From assembly GCF_001665785.1 (NCBI RefSeq), contig NZ_LZSO01000012.1:62001-126000 (forward strand): a stretch of DNA of 64,000 bases, written 5' to 3'. Position numbers and translations under genes: made by a program. This DNA comes from Mycolicibacterium peregrinum. Its GTDB lineage: Bacteria > Actinomycetota > Actinomycetes > Mycobacteriales > Mycobacteriaceae. Under the pieces are notes generated by a model. That model was not told where the DNA came from and did no database searches. It saw only the letters and a program-made list of their open reading frames with translations. Positions 55,609-64,000 of the stretch are shown one piece after another (position 1 is the first letter of the stretch; every line of letters starts with the position of its first letter).

Positions 55609-56993
55609 AGAGCACGGTTGAGCAGTTGAGCCCCACCCGGGTGCGCATCAATGTGGAGGTGCCCTTCACCGAGCTTGAGCCCGATTTCGATCGCGCGTTC
55701 AAGGCGCTGGCCCAGCAGGTCCGCCTGCCCGGATTCCGTCCGGGCAAGGCTCCGCGCAAGTTGCTGGAGGCCCGTGTCGGCCGCGGCGCGGTGCTGGAGC
55801 AGGTCGTCAACGACGCGCTGCCGAGCCGCTACAGCGAGGCCGTCACGGCCTCCGACGTCAAGCCGCTGGGTCAGCCCGAGATCGAGGTGACCAAGCTGGA
55901 GGACGGCCAGGAACTGGCGTTCACCGCCGAGGTCGACGTGCGTCCCGAGATCACCCTGCCCGAGTTCGACGCACTCAAGATCACCGTCGACCCCATCAAG
56001 GTCGAGGACGACGAGGTCGACGCCGAGCTGCAGTCGCTGCGGGCGCGTTTCGGCACCCTGACCGGCGTCGAGCGCGGTGCCGCCGAAGGCGACTTCGTCT
56101 CGATCGACCTGTCGGCCACCGTCGACGGCACCGAGGTGCCCGAGGCCGCCACCGAGGGCCTGTCACACGAGGTCGGTTCCGGTCAGCTGATCGAGGGCCT
56201 CGACGATGCGATCACCGGTCTGAAGGTCGGCGAGTCCAAGGTCTTCACCACCAAGCTGGCCGCCGGTGAGTACGCCGGCCAGGACGCCGAGGTGACGGTG
56301 ACGGTGAAATCGGTCAAGGAGCGCGAGCTGCCCGAGGCCGACGACGACTTCGCCCAGCTGGCAAGCGAATTCGACACCATCGGCGAGCTCAAGGAAAGCC
56401 TCATCGACCAGGTGCGCCGGGTCAAGAGCGTGCAGCAGGCCGAGCAGATCCGCGACAAGGCCATCGAGGCGCTGCTGGAGCAGACCGAGGTTCCGTTGCC
56501 GGAGAAGATCGTTCAGGCCCAGATCGACGACGCGCTGCACAACGCGATCCATGGTCTCGACCACGACGAGGACAAGTTCGCCGAGCAGCTGACCGAACAG
56601 GGCAGCAGCCGTGAGGAATTCGACGCCGAGAACAAGACGAATGCCGAAAAGGCCGTCAAGACCCAGCTTTTGATGGACGCCGTCGCGGACAAGCTCGACA
56701 TCCAGGTCGGCCAGAACGACCTCACCGAGCGTCTGGTGCTGATGTCGCGTCAGTACGGCATCGAGCCCCAGCAGCTGATCCAGATCCTGCAGCAGAACAA
56801 CCAGCTGCCGGCCATGTTCGCCGACGTGCGTCGCGGCCTGACCATCGCCGCTGTGGTGCACGCCGCCACCGTGACCGACACCGACGGCACCGTGATCGAC
56901 ACCACGGAGTTCTTCGGCCCGGCCGAGGCTGCCCAGGCCGAGGGCGAGCAGGACGACGAGGCCGCCGACAAGGACGCTGACGCCGCTGAATGA
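55605..56993 (+). CDS. tig: Trigger factor
   Basis: Ribosome-bound chaperone and peptidyl-prolyl isomerase that meets nascent chains; 462 residues. N-terminal ribosome-binding loop ([15 protein letters not shown]), central FKBP domain ([18 protein letters not shown]) and C-terminal helical arms. GTG start with TAGGAGC 8 bases upstream; the ORF to 55464 belongs to the upstream tail frame. Acidic C-terminus ([17 protein letters not shown]). Equivalent to Rv2462c. Confidence 0.96.
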   Translation: MKSTVEQLSPTRVRINVEVPFTELEPDFDRAFKALAQQVRLPGFRPGKAPRKLLEARVGRGAVLEQVVNDALPSRYSEAVTASDVKPLGQPEIEVTKLEDGQELAFTAEVDVRPEITLPEFDALKITVDPIKVEDDEVDAELQSLRARFGTLTGVERGAAEGDFVSIDLSATVDGTEVPEAATEGLSHEVGSGQLIEGLDDAITGLKVGESKVFTTKLAAGEYAGQDAEVTVTVKSVKERELPEADDDFAQLASEFDTIGELKESLIDQVRRVKSVQQAEQIRDKAIEALLEQTEVPLPEKIVQAQIDDALHNAIHGLDHDEDKFAEQLTEQGSSREEFDAENKTNAEKAVKTQLLMDAVADKLDIQVGQNDLTERLVLMSRQYGIEPQQLIQILQQNNQLPAMFADVRRGLTIAAVVHAATVTDTDGTVIDTTEFFGPAEAAQAEGEQDDEAADKDADAAE

Positions 56994-57004
56994 CGCTGTG
57001 AGCG
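56994..57004. promoter_or_regulatory. Candidate ClgR box upstream of clpP1-clpP2
   Basis: CGCTGTGAGCG; its complement fits the reported ClgR core CGCYNANRGCG exactly. It begins one base after the tig stop and about 50 bases upstream of a possible -10 TAGTGT (57046-57051) with -35 GTGCGT (57024-57029), a distance suited to an activator. ClgR is known to activate clp genes in actinobacteria. Confidence 0.5.
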
Positions 57005-57090
57005 AACGCGCCCCCGTACGGGAGTGCGTCACGCCCCAGTTTCGTTAGTGTCGTCAGTACCAACGCGTGAGAGAAAGCAGGTATCCAGTC

Positions 57091-57702
57091 GTGACTGACA
57101 TGCGTTCGAACGGGAGCGGGTTCAGCCTCGTCGACTCCGTCTATGAGCGCTTGCTTGCCGAGCGCATCATCTTCCTGGGCTCCCAAGTGGATGACGACAT
57201 CGCCAACAAGCTGTGCGCGCAGATCCTGTTGCTGTCGGCGGAGGATCCGACCAAGGACATCCACCTCTACATCAACTCGCCGGGTGGCTCGATCAGCGCC
57301 GGTATGGCCATCTACGACACGATGGTGCTGGCGCCCTGCGATGTCGCCACCTACGCGATGGGCATGGCCGCCTCGATGGGTGAATTCCTGCTCGCCGCGG
57401 GCACCAAGGGCAAGCGTCATGCTTTGCCGCACGCCCGGGTCCTGATGCACCAGCCGCTCGGTGGCGTCACCGGCAGTGCCGCGGACATCGCCATCCAGGC
57501 CGAGCAGTTCCACGTCATCAAGAAGGAAATGTTCCGGCTCAACGCGGAGTTCACCGGCAAGTCCGTCGAGCAGATCGAGGCCGACTCCGATCGTGACCGC
57601 TGGTTCACCGCGCAGGAGGCTCTGGAGTACGGGTTTGTGGATCACATCATCACCAGCGCCAACCTCAACGGTTCGGGCCCGACGGCAGGACTAGACAAAT
57701 GA
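57091..57702 (+). CDS. clpP1: ATP-dependent Clp protease proteolytic subunit ClpP1
   Basis: Serine peptidase subunit of the essential mycobacterial mixed ClpP1P2 tetradecamer; 203 residues. Triad Ser95 (GMAASMGE), His120 (VLMHQPLGG) and Asp169 (SDRDRW). The GTG start at 57091 gives MTDMRSN, matching the M. tuberculosis ClpP1 N-terminus; the frame opens at 57067. ATGA overlap with clpP2 ensures equal synthesis. Confidence 0.96.
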   Translation: MTDMRSNGSGFSLVDSVYERLLAERIIFLGSQVDDDIANKLCAQILLLSAEDPTKDIHLYINSPGGSISAGMAIYDTMVLAPCDVATYAMGMAASMGEFLLAAGTKGKRHALPHARVLMHQPLGGVTGSAADIAIQAEQFHVIKKEMFRLNAEFTGKSVEQIEADSDRDRWFTAQEALEYGFVDHIITSANLNGSGPTAGLDK

Positions 57703-58355
57703 CCGATCAGATTCATCCGTCATTGGACGCCCGCGTGCAGCCGCAGGCCCGCTACATCCTGCCGTCGTTCATTGAGCACAGCAGCTTCGGTGTCAAGGAA
57801 TCCAACCCGTACAACAAGCTGTTCGAGGAACGCATCATCTTCCTCGGCGTGCAGGTGGACGACGCGTCGGCCAACGACATCATGGCCCAGCTGCTCGTGC
57901 TGGAGTCGCTGGATCCCGACCGTGACATCACCATGTACATCAACTCGCCCGGTGGCTCGTTCACGTCGCTGATGGCGATCTACGACACCATGCAGTACGT
58001 GCGCGCCGACATCCAGACGGTGTGCCTCGGTCAGGCCGCTTCGGCCGCTGCGGTGCTGCTGGCCGCCGGTACCCCGGGTAAGCGTCTGGCGCTGCCCAAC
58101 GCCCGGGTGCTGATCCACCAGCCTTCGCTGTCCGGGGTGATCCAGGGTCAGTTCTCGGACCTGGAGATCCAGGCCGCCGAGATCGAGCGGATGCGCACCC
58201 TCATGGAGACCACGCTGGCCCGCCACACCGGCAAGGACCCCGAGGTCATCCGCAAGGACACCGACCGCGACAAGATCCTCACCGCGGCCGATGCCAAGGA
58301 CTACGGGATCATCGACACGGTCCTGGAGTACCGCAAGCTGTCCGCGCAGGCCTAG
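57699..58355 (+). CDS. clpP2: ATP-dependent Clp protease proteolytic subunit ClpP2
   Basis: Second ring of the ClpP1P2 protease; 218 residues with a ClpP2-type N-terminal extension ([14 protein letters not shown]). Triad Ser115 (GQAASAAA), His140 (VLIHQPS) and Asp191 (DTDRDK). ClpX/ClpC1 dock on the ClpP2 face. Coupled to clpP1 by ATGA. An imperfect hairpin 58394-58427 follows, probably ending the message. Confidence 0.96.
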   Translation: MTDQIHPSLDARVQPQARYILPSFIEHSSFGVKESNPYNKLFEERIIFLGVQVDDASANDIMAQLLVLESLDPDRDITMYINSPGGSFTSLMAIYDTMQYVRADIQTVCLGQAASAAAVLLAAGTPGKRLALPNARVLIHQPSLSGVIQGQFSDLEIQAAEIERMRTLMETTLARHTGKDPEVIRKDTDRDKILTAADAKDYGIIDTVLEYRKLSAQA

Positions 58356-58393
58356 CCCCCGCACTTTCGGTGGCCACTTCCAGCCCGATGACA

Positions 58394-58427
58394 CACGCCC
58401 TGCCCGGTCACTCCGGTGCGGGGCGTG
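58394..58427. terminator. Imperfect GC-rich hairpin after clpP2
   Basis: CACGCCC-TGCCCGG and CCGGTGCGGGGCGTG form an interrupted stem around TCACT, 39 bases after the clpP2 stop. No T-tract. The rest of the 414-base gap to clpX (58356-58769) shows no gene I can support; TCGGG-TTAACG-CCCGA near 58695 is a small dyad before clpX. Confidence 0.4.
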
Positions 58428-58769
58428 CGTCGTCAGGGCGGCGGTGAAAACCGTGCTGACCTGTGTTTGCGTCGGCGTCCCGAGGGTGCCCGGTATCCTC
58501 GACCACGGCATATGGCGGGCCAGGAGCGCGGCGCGCCGCAATTCGGCGGCGTTCCCCAACGACACGCCAGGGACACGGTCCGCGCGCCGACGGGTGACGA
58601 GCCGCCGGGAGAGATATGTTCTCCTGCACACGAACAAATACCACTGGAGCGATTCGGCCTTATCGGTCGCACCGTGACAGAACGAACGGGTAGCGTCGGG
58701 TTAACGCCCGAGGTAACCGAGCAAGTGGCGTAACGACCGACCTGCGAACAGGAAGTAGGACCTCCCCAT

Positions 58770-60050
58770 ATGGCGCGCATCGGAGACGGCGGTGACCTGC
58801 TGAAGTGCTCGTTCTGCGGCAAGAGCCAAAAGCAAGTCAAAAAGCTCATTGCTGGTCCTGGCGTGTACATCTGCGACGAGTGCATAGACCTGTGCAACGA
58901 GATCATCGAGGAGGAACTCGCCGACGCTGACGACGTCAAGCTCGACGAGCTGCCCAAACCGGCTGAGATCCGGGATTTCCTCGAGGGCTACGTCATCGGT
59001 CAGGACACGGCGAAGCGCACGCTGGCCGTGGCTGTCTACAACCACTACAAGCGGATCCAGGCGCAGGAGAAGTCCCGCGATTCCCGCTCCGAGCCCGTCG
59101 AGCTGACCAAGTCCAACATCCTGATGCTGGGCCCCACCGGCTGCGGTAAGACCTACCTTGCCCAGACCTTGGCCAAGATGCTCAACGTGCCTTTCGCCAT
59201 CGCCGATGCCACCGCGCTGACCGAAGCCGGGTATGTGGGCGAGGACGTCGAGAACATTCTGCTCAAGCTGATTCAGGCCGCCGACTATGACGTCAAGCGC
59301 GCCGAGACCGGCATCATCTACATCGATGAGGTCGACAAGATCGCCCGTAAGAGCGAGAACCCGTCGATCACCCGCGATGTCTCCGGGGAAGGCGTGCAGC
59401 AGGCCCTGCTGAAGATCCTGGAGGGCACCCAGGCCTCGGTTCCGCCGCAGGGCGGGCGCAAGCATCCGCATCAGGAATTCATCCAGATCGACACCACCAA
59501 CGTGCTGTTCATCGTTGCGGGTGCGTTCGCCGGCCTGGAGAAGATCGTGTCCGACCGCGTCGGCAAGCGCGGCCTGGGCTTCGGTGCCGAGGTGCGGTCC
59601 AAGGCCGAGATCGACACCCAGGACCACTTCGCCGAGGTCATGCCGGAGGACCTGATCAAGTTCGGTCTGATCCCCGAGTTCATCGGCCGTCTGCCGGTCG
59701 TCGCCTCGGTGACCAACCTGGACAAGGAGTCCTTGGTCAAGATCCTCTCGGAGCCCAAGAACGCGCTGGTCAAGCAGTACGTCCGCTTGTTCGAGATGGA
59801 CGGTGTGGAGCTGGAGTTCACCGACGAGGCGTTGGAGGCGATCGCCGATCAGGCCATCCACCGCGGCACCGGTGCCCGCGGCCTGCGCGCCATCATGGAG
59901 GAAGTCCTGCTGCCGGTGATGTACGACATCCCGAGCCGCGACGACGTCGCCAAGGTGGTCGTCACGAAGGAGACCGTGCAGGACAACGTGCTGCCGACCA
60001 TCGTGCCGCGTAAGCCGTCGCGTTCGGAGCGCCGCGACAAGACCGCCTGA
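58770..60050 (+). CDS. clpX: ATP-dependent Clp protease ATPase ClpX
   Basis: AAA+ unfoldase that feeds ssrA-tagged and other substrates to ClpP1P2; 426 residues. Zinc-binding domain with Cys13, Cys16, Cys35 and Cys38; Walker A GPTGCGKT at 121-128; Walker [11 protein letters not shown]; arginine-finger region and pore loops (GYVGEDV, IGRLPV) present. AGGAAGTAGGA lies before the ATG. Ends at a bidirectional terminator. Confidence 0.97.
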   Translation: MARIGDGGDLLKCSFCGKSQKQVKKLIAGPGVYICDECIDLCNEIIEEELADADDVKLDELPKPAEIRDFLEGYVIGQDTAKRTLAVAVYNHYKRIQAQEKSRDSRSEPVELTKSNILMLGPTGCGKTYLAQTLAKMLNVPFAIADATALTEAGYVGEDVENILLKLIQAADYDVKRAETGIIYIDEVDKIARKSENPSITRDVSGEGVQQALLKILEGTQASVPPQGGRKHPHQEFIQIDTTNVLFIVAGAFAGLEKIVSDRVGKRGLGFGAEVRSKAEIDTQDHFAEVMPEDLIKFGLIPEFIGRLPVVASVTNLDKESLVKILSEPKNALVKQYVRLFEMDGVELEFTDEALEAIADQAIHRGTGARGLRAIMEEVLLPVMYDIPSRDDVAKVVVTKETVQDNVLPTIVPRKPSRSERRDKTA

Positions 60051-60061
60051 CAGGCACAAGC

Positions 60062-60088
60062 AAAAGCCCCGCTACGGCGGGGCTTTTT
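60062..60088. terminator. Bidirectional Rho-independent terminator between clpX and fdhD
   Basis: AAAAGCCCCGC, loop TACG, GCGGGGCTTTTT. Perfect stem with a T-tract on each strand, between the convergent clpX and fdhD genes. Confidence 0.92.
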
Positions 60089-60100
60089 GCGTTCGGCAGC

Positions 60101-60925
60101 TCAGCGGGCGATTCGATCGGGGCGGGTGTAGACGTTCATCGAGTCGCCCCGCAGGAAAGCCACCAGGGTCAGGCCCGATTGGCTGGCCAGATCGACAGCG
60201 AGCGAGGACGGCGCCGAGACGGCGGCCAGGATCGGGATGCCCGCCATCACCGCCTTCTGGGTGAGCTCGAACGAGGCGCGGCCGCTCACCAGAAGCACTG
60301 TGCCACTCGACGGAACCCGATTGTGTTCCAGTGCCCAACCGATGACCTTGTCGACGGCGTTGTGTCTGCCGATGTCCTCACGGACGACGAGCATGGTGCC
60401 GTCGACGGTGAACAGCGCCGCTGCGTGCAGGCCGCCGGTGCTGGCGAACACCTTCTGGGCCTCGCGCAGTTTCACCGGCATCGCCGAGAGCATCGGAGCA
60501 GGGACCGTGGACGGGTCATCGCCGGGGCAGTGCCTGCTGCTCAGCCGCACCGCCTCAAGCGAGGCCTTGCCGCACACCCCGCATGACGAGGTGGCGTAGA
60601 AGTTGCGGGTCACGTCAACGTCGGGCTTGGGCACATCCGGGGCCAAGGTCGCGTCCAACACGTTGTAGGTGTTGACCCCGTCCTCATCGGCACCCCGGCA
60701 GTAGCGCACCGACACCAGATCCTCGCGCTGTCGGATCAACCCCTCGGTCAGCAGAAACCCTTGGGCCAATTCGACATCGGCCCCGGGGGTCCGCATCGTC
60801 ACGGTGATGGGAGTGCCGTCGACGCGGATCTCCAGCGGTTCCTCCACCACCAGCGTTTCCGGCCGGGCTTCGGACGTCGCGCCGGTGACGTGGTGGGCGC
60901 GGCGCCGGGCGGTCACCCGTCCCAC
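60101..60925 (-). CDS. fdhD: Formate dehydrogenase accessory sulfurtransferase FdhD
   Basis: Delivers sulfur to the molybdenum cofactor for formate-dehydrogenase-type enzymes; 274 residues. Conserved CGVCG ([11 protein letters not shown]) carries the reactive cysteines; [14 protein letters not shown] and [13 protein letters not shown] are family blocks. The GTG at 60925 overlaps the stop of the preceding oxidoreductase gene by one base (TAGTG); GTG at 60916 is an alternative. Co-transcribed with its client. Confidence 0.92.
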   Translation of the reverse strand: MGRVTARRRAHHVTGATSEARPETLVVEEPLEIRVDGTPITVTMRTPGADVELAQGFLLTEGLIRQREDLVSVRYCRGADEDGVNTYNVLDATLAPDVPKPDVDVTRNFYATSSCGVCGKASLEAVRLSSRHCPGDDPSTVPAPMLSAMPVKLREAQKVFASTGGLHAAALFTVDGTMLVVREDIGRHNAVDKVIGWALEHNRVPSSGTVLLVSGRASFELTQKAVMAGIPILAAVSAPSSLAVDLASQSGLTLVAFLRGDSMNVYTRPDRIAR

Positions 60926-63216
60926 TAGACCTTCTCCAACCGGATGACGACGGCCTTCGACACCGGTGTGTTCGATTTCTTGGCCGTGTGATCGAGGGGG
61001 ACCAGCGGATTGGTCTCCGGGTAGTAGGCGGCGGCGTTGCCCTGCGGGGTGGAGTACTCGACGATCAGGAAGTCCTTCGCGCGGCGCTCCCGCCCGTCGA
61101 ATTCCGAGACCAGATCGACCCGGTCTCCGGCGGCCAAGCCCATGGTCTGCAGGTCGGTGGGGTTGACGAACACCACCCGGCGGCCACCCTTCACACCGCG
61201 GTAACGGTCGTCCAGGCCGTAGATGGTGGTGTTGTACTGGTCGTGACTGCGCAGCGTCTGCAGCACCAGGCGGCCCTGCGGTACCTTCACCCATTCCAGC
61301 GGCTGCACCGAGAAGTTGGCTTTACCTGTGGTGGTGCGGAATTCGCGGGAATCGCGGGGCGGGTGGGGCAACTGGAATCCGTCGGGCTGACGCACCTTGC
61401 GGTTGTAGTCCTCGCAGCCGGGCACCACATCGGCGATGGCGTCACGGATGCGGTCGTAGTCGCCGTTGAACTGCTCCCACGGCACCGGATGCTCCGGGCC
61501 CAGCAGTTCGCGAGCCAGCTGACAGACGATCGCGACCTCGCTGCGCAAATGCTCGCTCGGCGGGGTCAGGTTGCCGCGGGACAGGTGCACCATCGACATC
61601 GAATCCTCGACGGACACCATCTGTTTGCCGCCGGCCTGGAAATCCTTGTCGGTGCGGCCCAGTGTGGGCAGGATGAGCGCGGTGCGACCGTGGACCAGGT
61701 GACTGCGATTCAGCTTTGTCGAAATCTGAACGGTCAGAGTGCAACTGCGTAGTCCGGCCTCGGTGACTTCGGTGTCGGGCGTGGCCGAGACGAAGTTGCC
61801 GCCCATCCCGATGAACACCTTGGCGCGGCCGTCGCGCATCGCGCGGATCGCGTCGACGGTGTCATATCCGTGCTTGCGGGGGCTGGCGATGCCGAACCTG
61901 TTGTCGAGCGCATCCATAAATTTCTCGGGCATCTTCTCCCAGATGCCCATGGTGCGGTCGCCCTGCACGTTGGAGTGCCCTCGCACCGGGCACACTCCGG
62001 CACCTGGTTTGCCGATCATGCCCCGCATGAACAGCAGGTTGGTGGCCTCGCCGATGGTGGCGACGGCGTGGCGGTGTTGGGTGAGGCCCATCGCCCAGCA
62101 GATCACCGTGCGCTGTGAGGCGATCAGCATGTCGGCGACCCGGCGCAGTTGCGTCTCGTCGATGCCGCTGGCTTCGGTCACGGTGGCGAGGTCGACCGCG
62201 CGGGTCTGGCGGGCATAGTCGTCGAAGCCTGCGCAATGGGTCTCGATGAAGTCCCGGTCCAATACCGTGCCCGGGGCCGCCTCCTCGGCCTCCAACAGGA
62301 GCCTGCCCAGGCCGGCGAACAGGGCCATGTCCCCACCGAGGCGGATCTGGACGAACTCGTCGGCGATCGGGATTCCGTGCCCGACCACACCGTGCACTTT
62401 TTGTGGGTCCTTGAACCGGATCAGACCGGCCTCGGGTAGTGGGTTGATCGCAATGATCTTGGCGCCATTGGCTTTTGCCTTCTCCAACACCGACAGCATC
62501 CGTGGATGGTTGGTGCCCGGGTTCTGCCCGGCGATCAGGATCAGGTCGGCCTCGGTGACGTCCTCGACCGTGACCGAGCCCTTGCCGATGCCGATCGACT
62601 CGGTCAGTGCCGTGCCCGAGGATTCGTGACACATGTTCGAGCAGTCCGGCAGATTGTTGGTGCCGAAGCTGCGGACCATCAGCTGATAGAGGAACGCCGC
62701 TTCGTTGCTGGTGCGCCCGGACGTGTAGAACAGCGCCTCGTCTGGAGTGGCCAGCGCATTGAGGTGTTCGGCGATCAACCGGTAGGCGTCGTCCCACTCG
62801 ATGGGCCGGTAATGCGACTCGCCGGGTGCGAGCACCATCGGCTGGGCCAGACGACCCTGCTGGGACAGCCAGTACTCGGGCTTGGTCTCCAGTTCGGCGA
62901 TGGTGTGCCGGGCGAAGAACTCCGGCGTCACTGTGCGCTTGGTGGCTTCCTCGGCAACTGCCTTCGCGCCGTTCTCACAGAACTCGGCCAACTTGCGGCC
63001 CCCGTGCTCCTCGGGCCATGCACAGCCTGGGCAGTCGAACCCGTGGCGCTGATTGAGCTTGGTCAACGCGGCGGCAGTGCGCAGCGGGCCCATCTGCTCG
63101 AACCCGCGCTGCATGCTGACCAGGACGGCCTTGACGCCGGCGGCCTCGTCTTTGGCGCCGGTGCTGATGACGTTGTGCTCGTCATAATCGGCATCGATGT
63201 CTCTGGCGCTGGTCAT
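60925..63216 (-). CDS. FdhF/YdeP-type molybdopterin oxidoreductase
   Basis: Molybdenum-dependent formate-dehydrogenase-like enzyme of 763 residues. The N-terminal [13 protein letters not shown] and EFCENGAKA segments hold the family Cys residues; molybdopterin-binding regions ([45 protein letters not shown]) and the C-terminal MGD-binding domain ([21 protein letters not shown]) are present. Lacks a signal peptide, so cytoplasmic. FdhD directly downstream supports a formate- or related reductive role; YdeP relatives are also linked to acid resistance. Confidence 0.9.
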   Translation of the reverse strand: MTSARDIDADYDEHNVISTGAKDEAAGVKAVLVSMQRGFEQMGPLRTAAALTKLNQRHGFDCPGCAWPEEHGGRKLAEFCENGAKAVAEEATKRTVTPEFFARHTIAELETKPEYWLSQQGRLAQPMVLAPGESHYRPIEWDDAYRLIAEHLNALATPDEALFYTSGRTSNEAAFLYQLMVRSFGTNNLPDCSNMCHESSGTALTESIGIGKGSVTVEDVTEADLILIAGQNPGTNHPRMLSVLEKAKANGAKIIAINPLPEAGLIRFKDPQKVHGVVGHGIPIADEFVQIRLGGDMALFAGLGRLLLEAEEAAPGTVLDRDFIETHCAGFDDYARQTRAVDLATVTEASGIDETQLRRVADMLIASQRTVICWAMGLTQHRHAVATIGEATNLLFMRGMIGKPGAGVCPVRGHSNVQGDRTMGIWEKMPEKFMDALDNRFGIASPRKHGYDTVDAIRAMRDGRAKVFIGMGGNFVSATPDTEVTEAGLRSCTLTVQISTKLNRSHLVHGRTALILPTLGRTDKDFQAGGKQMVSVEDSMSMVHLSRGNLTPPSEHLRSEVAIVCQLARELLGPEHPVPWEQFNGDYDRIRDAIADVVPGCEDYNRKVRQPDGFQLPHPPRDSREFRTTTGKANFSVQPLEWVKVPQGRLVLQTLRSHDQYNTTIYGLDDRYRGVKGGRRVVFVNPTDLQTMGLAAGDRVDLVSEFDGRERRAKDFLIVEYSTPQGNAAAYYPETNPLVPLDHTAKKSNTPVSKAVVIRLEKV

Positions 63217-63291
63217 GAACCCAATCTAGTCCCCGAAAACCGCCGGACCCGCCGCTTGGCGGCCGTCCATATTCGATATTTCACATGCAGT

Positions 63292-63308
63292 GATAGATGC
63301 TTTCTATC
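63292..63308. promoter_or_regulatory. LysR-type operator between the molybdoenzyme and lysR genes
   Basis: GATAGA-TGCTT-TCTATC, a perfect inverted repeat containing a T-N11-A core (TAGATGCTTTCTA), 25 bases before the lysR start and 75 bases from the molybdoenzyme start. A second dyad ATAT-TCG-ATAT lies at 63269-63279. Confidence 0.65.
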
Positions 63309-63332
63309 GAACTGCGACGAATGCGGGGAGCC

Positions 63333-64000
63333 ATGGCGAGCGATGTGCTGCTACAGCAGCTCGATTACCTGCTGGCGCTCGCGACCGAGCGGCACTTCGG
63401 CCGGGCGGCTGCCCGGTGCCATGTGAGCCAACCGACGCTGTCGGTGGCGATCCAGCGACTCGAGCGCGAGCTGGGCATCGTCATCGTGCAGCGGGGACAG
63501 CGGTTCGAAGGGTTCACCGAAGAGGGGCAGCGGGTCGTGACGTGGGCCCAGCGGATCGTCGCGGAACGCGATGACATGCTCGCCGACATCGAGCGGATGC
63601 GCGGACGGTTGACCGTCACGGCCCGGATCGGTGCGATACCGACGGCGGTGCCGACAGGCCCGTTCATCACCACGGAGTTTCTGCGCCGCAATCCGGCGGC
63701 GTCGGTGCGCATCGAGGCCCTGTCATCCCGCGAGATCGCCCGGCGGCTGGCCGATTTCGAGATCGACGCCGGGTTGACCTATCTCGATGACGAAGCCCCA
63801 CCCGGCACGCGGTCGGTGGAGATGTATCGGGAGCGCTATGTCCTGGTGGCGCCGGCCGATCATGTGTTGATGGCTCAGCCGGAGATCACCTGGTCGGATG
63901 CGGCCGGGCTGCAGCTCTGCGTGCTGACCACCACGATGCGCAACCGGCGCATCCTGGACGCCAACATGGCCGCCGAAGGGGTGCGTTACCGCCCCGTGGT
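63333..64000 (+). CDS. LysR family transcriptional regulator (runs off the window)
   Basis: N-terminal 222 codons of a LysR-type regulator. HTH: FGRAAARCHVSQPTLSVAIQ (about residues 20-40), followed by the linker helix and the first substrate-binding lobe. GGGGAG lies before the ATG; the longer frame from about 63300 lacks a better site. Divergent from the molybdoenzyme/fdhD operon with an LTTR box between them, so it probably controls both. Confidence 0.9.
   Translation, partial: MASDVLLQQLDYLLALATERHFGRAAARCHVSQPTLSVAIQRLERELGIVIVQRGQRFEGFTEEGQRVVTWAQRIVAERDDMLADIERMRGRLTVTARIGAIPTAVPTGPFITTEFLRRNPAASVRIEALSSREIARRLADFEIDAGLTYLDDEAPPGTRSVEMYRERYVLVAPADHVLMAQPEITWSDAAGLQLCVLTTTMRNRRILDANMAAEGVRYRPV

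Noticed and set aside
58416..58733. 105-codon frame between clpP2 and clpX
   Set aside because: Arg/Gly-rich translation, no ribosome-binding site or family resemblance.

Overview
The window reads as chromosome of a fast-growing mycobacterium (Mycolicibacterium type). The GC content is high and GTG starts and ATGA/GTGA stop-start overlaps are frequent. Lineage markers include MmpS/MmpL, paired ClpP1/ClpP2, a 180-kDa-class NAD-glutamate dehydrogenase, a DUF732 secreted protein and a mycothiol-linked CPWC oxidoreductase. From memory of M. tuberculosis gene order, 8.6-32.7 kb and 45.8-60 kb match the Rv2484c-to-Rv2457c segment (WS/DGAT, plsC, plsB, ssb-like, ettA, gdh, thioesterase, aglA, glbO, HNH, DUF5130, pepN, Rv2466c, rpiB, nei, lipP, tig, clpP1, clpP2, clpX). 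Accessory genes sit between these core blocks.

Layout. 0-1 kb: mmpS and the start of mmpL, with a 23-bp inverted repeat upstream. 1.1-7.5 kb: a catabolic operon (GntR regulator, acyl-CoA ligase, class II aldolase, amidohydrolase, D-2-hydroxyacid dehydrogenase) opposite a metallo-beta-lactamase-fold hydrolase; both promoters look leaderless and share an 11-bp motif. 7.5-8.5 kb: a universal stress protein, tRNA-Arg(TCT) and a cut-down PD-(D/E)XK endonuclease. 8.6-14.1 kb: a three-gene acyltransferase operon for phospholipid and neutral-lipid synthesis. 14.2-32.7 kb: copper/cytochrome-oxidase assembly protein, SSB-like protein, EttA, NAD-GDH operon, alpha-glucosidase with truncated haemoglobin, two HNH proteins, PepN, DUF732 protein and the Rv2466c homologue behind a SigH-type promoter.

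32.7-45.8 kb is an accessory block between the homologues of Rv2466c and rpiB, which adjoin in M. tuberculosis. It carries (a) a tightly coupled sugar-acid operon (KDG kinase, KDPG aldolase, enolase-superfamily dehydratase, D-aminoacylase, polar-amino-acid-type ABC importer) with a divergent GntR regulator; (b) a cytosine permease, cytosine deaminase and 2-oxoglutarate oxygenase operon; (c) an aldo/keto reductase divergent from a TetR regulator with two identical palindromic cores between them; and (d) a DUF1444-like protein. I suggest, as inference, that (a) consumes an N-acyl-amino sugar acid such as N-acetyl-D-glucosaminate.

45.8-54.5 kb: rpiB, nei, a Na+/H+ antiporter, a MerR-peroxiredoxin fusion behind a MerR-type 19-bp-spacer promoter, a Gly-rich membrane protein, the serine hydrolase LipP, several small stress or secreted proteins, tRNA-Gly(TCC) and tRNA-Pro(TGG). 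54.5-60.1 kb: an EamA/RarD transporter running into tig, then clpP1-clpP2 with a candidate ClgR box, then clpX. 60.1-64 kb: fdhD and an FdhF/YdeP-type molybdoenzyme opposite a LysR regulator that is cut by the window edge.

Three perfect GC-rich hairpins sharing a GCGAGC core lie between genes at 24.7, 28.2 and 28.7 kb. No insertion sequence, prophage or CRISPR array was seen. Synteny and family statements come from memory, not from a search.
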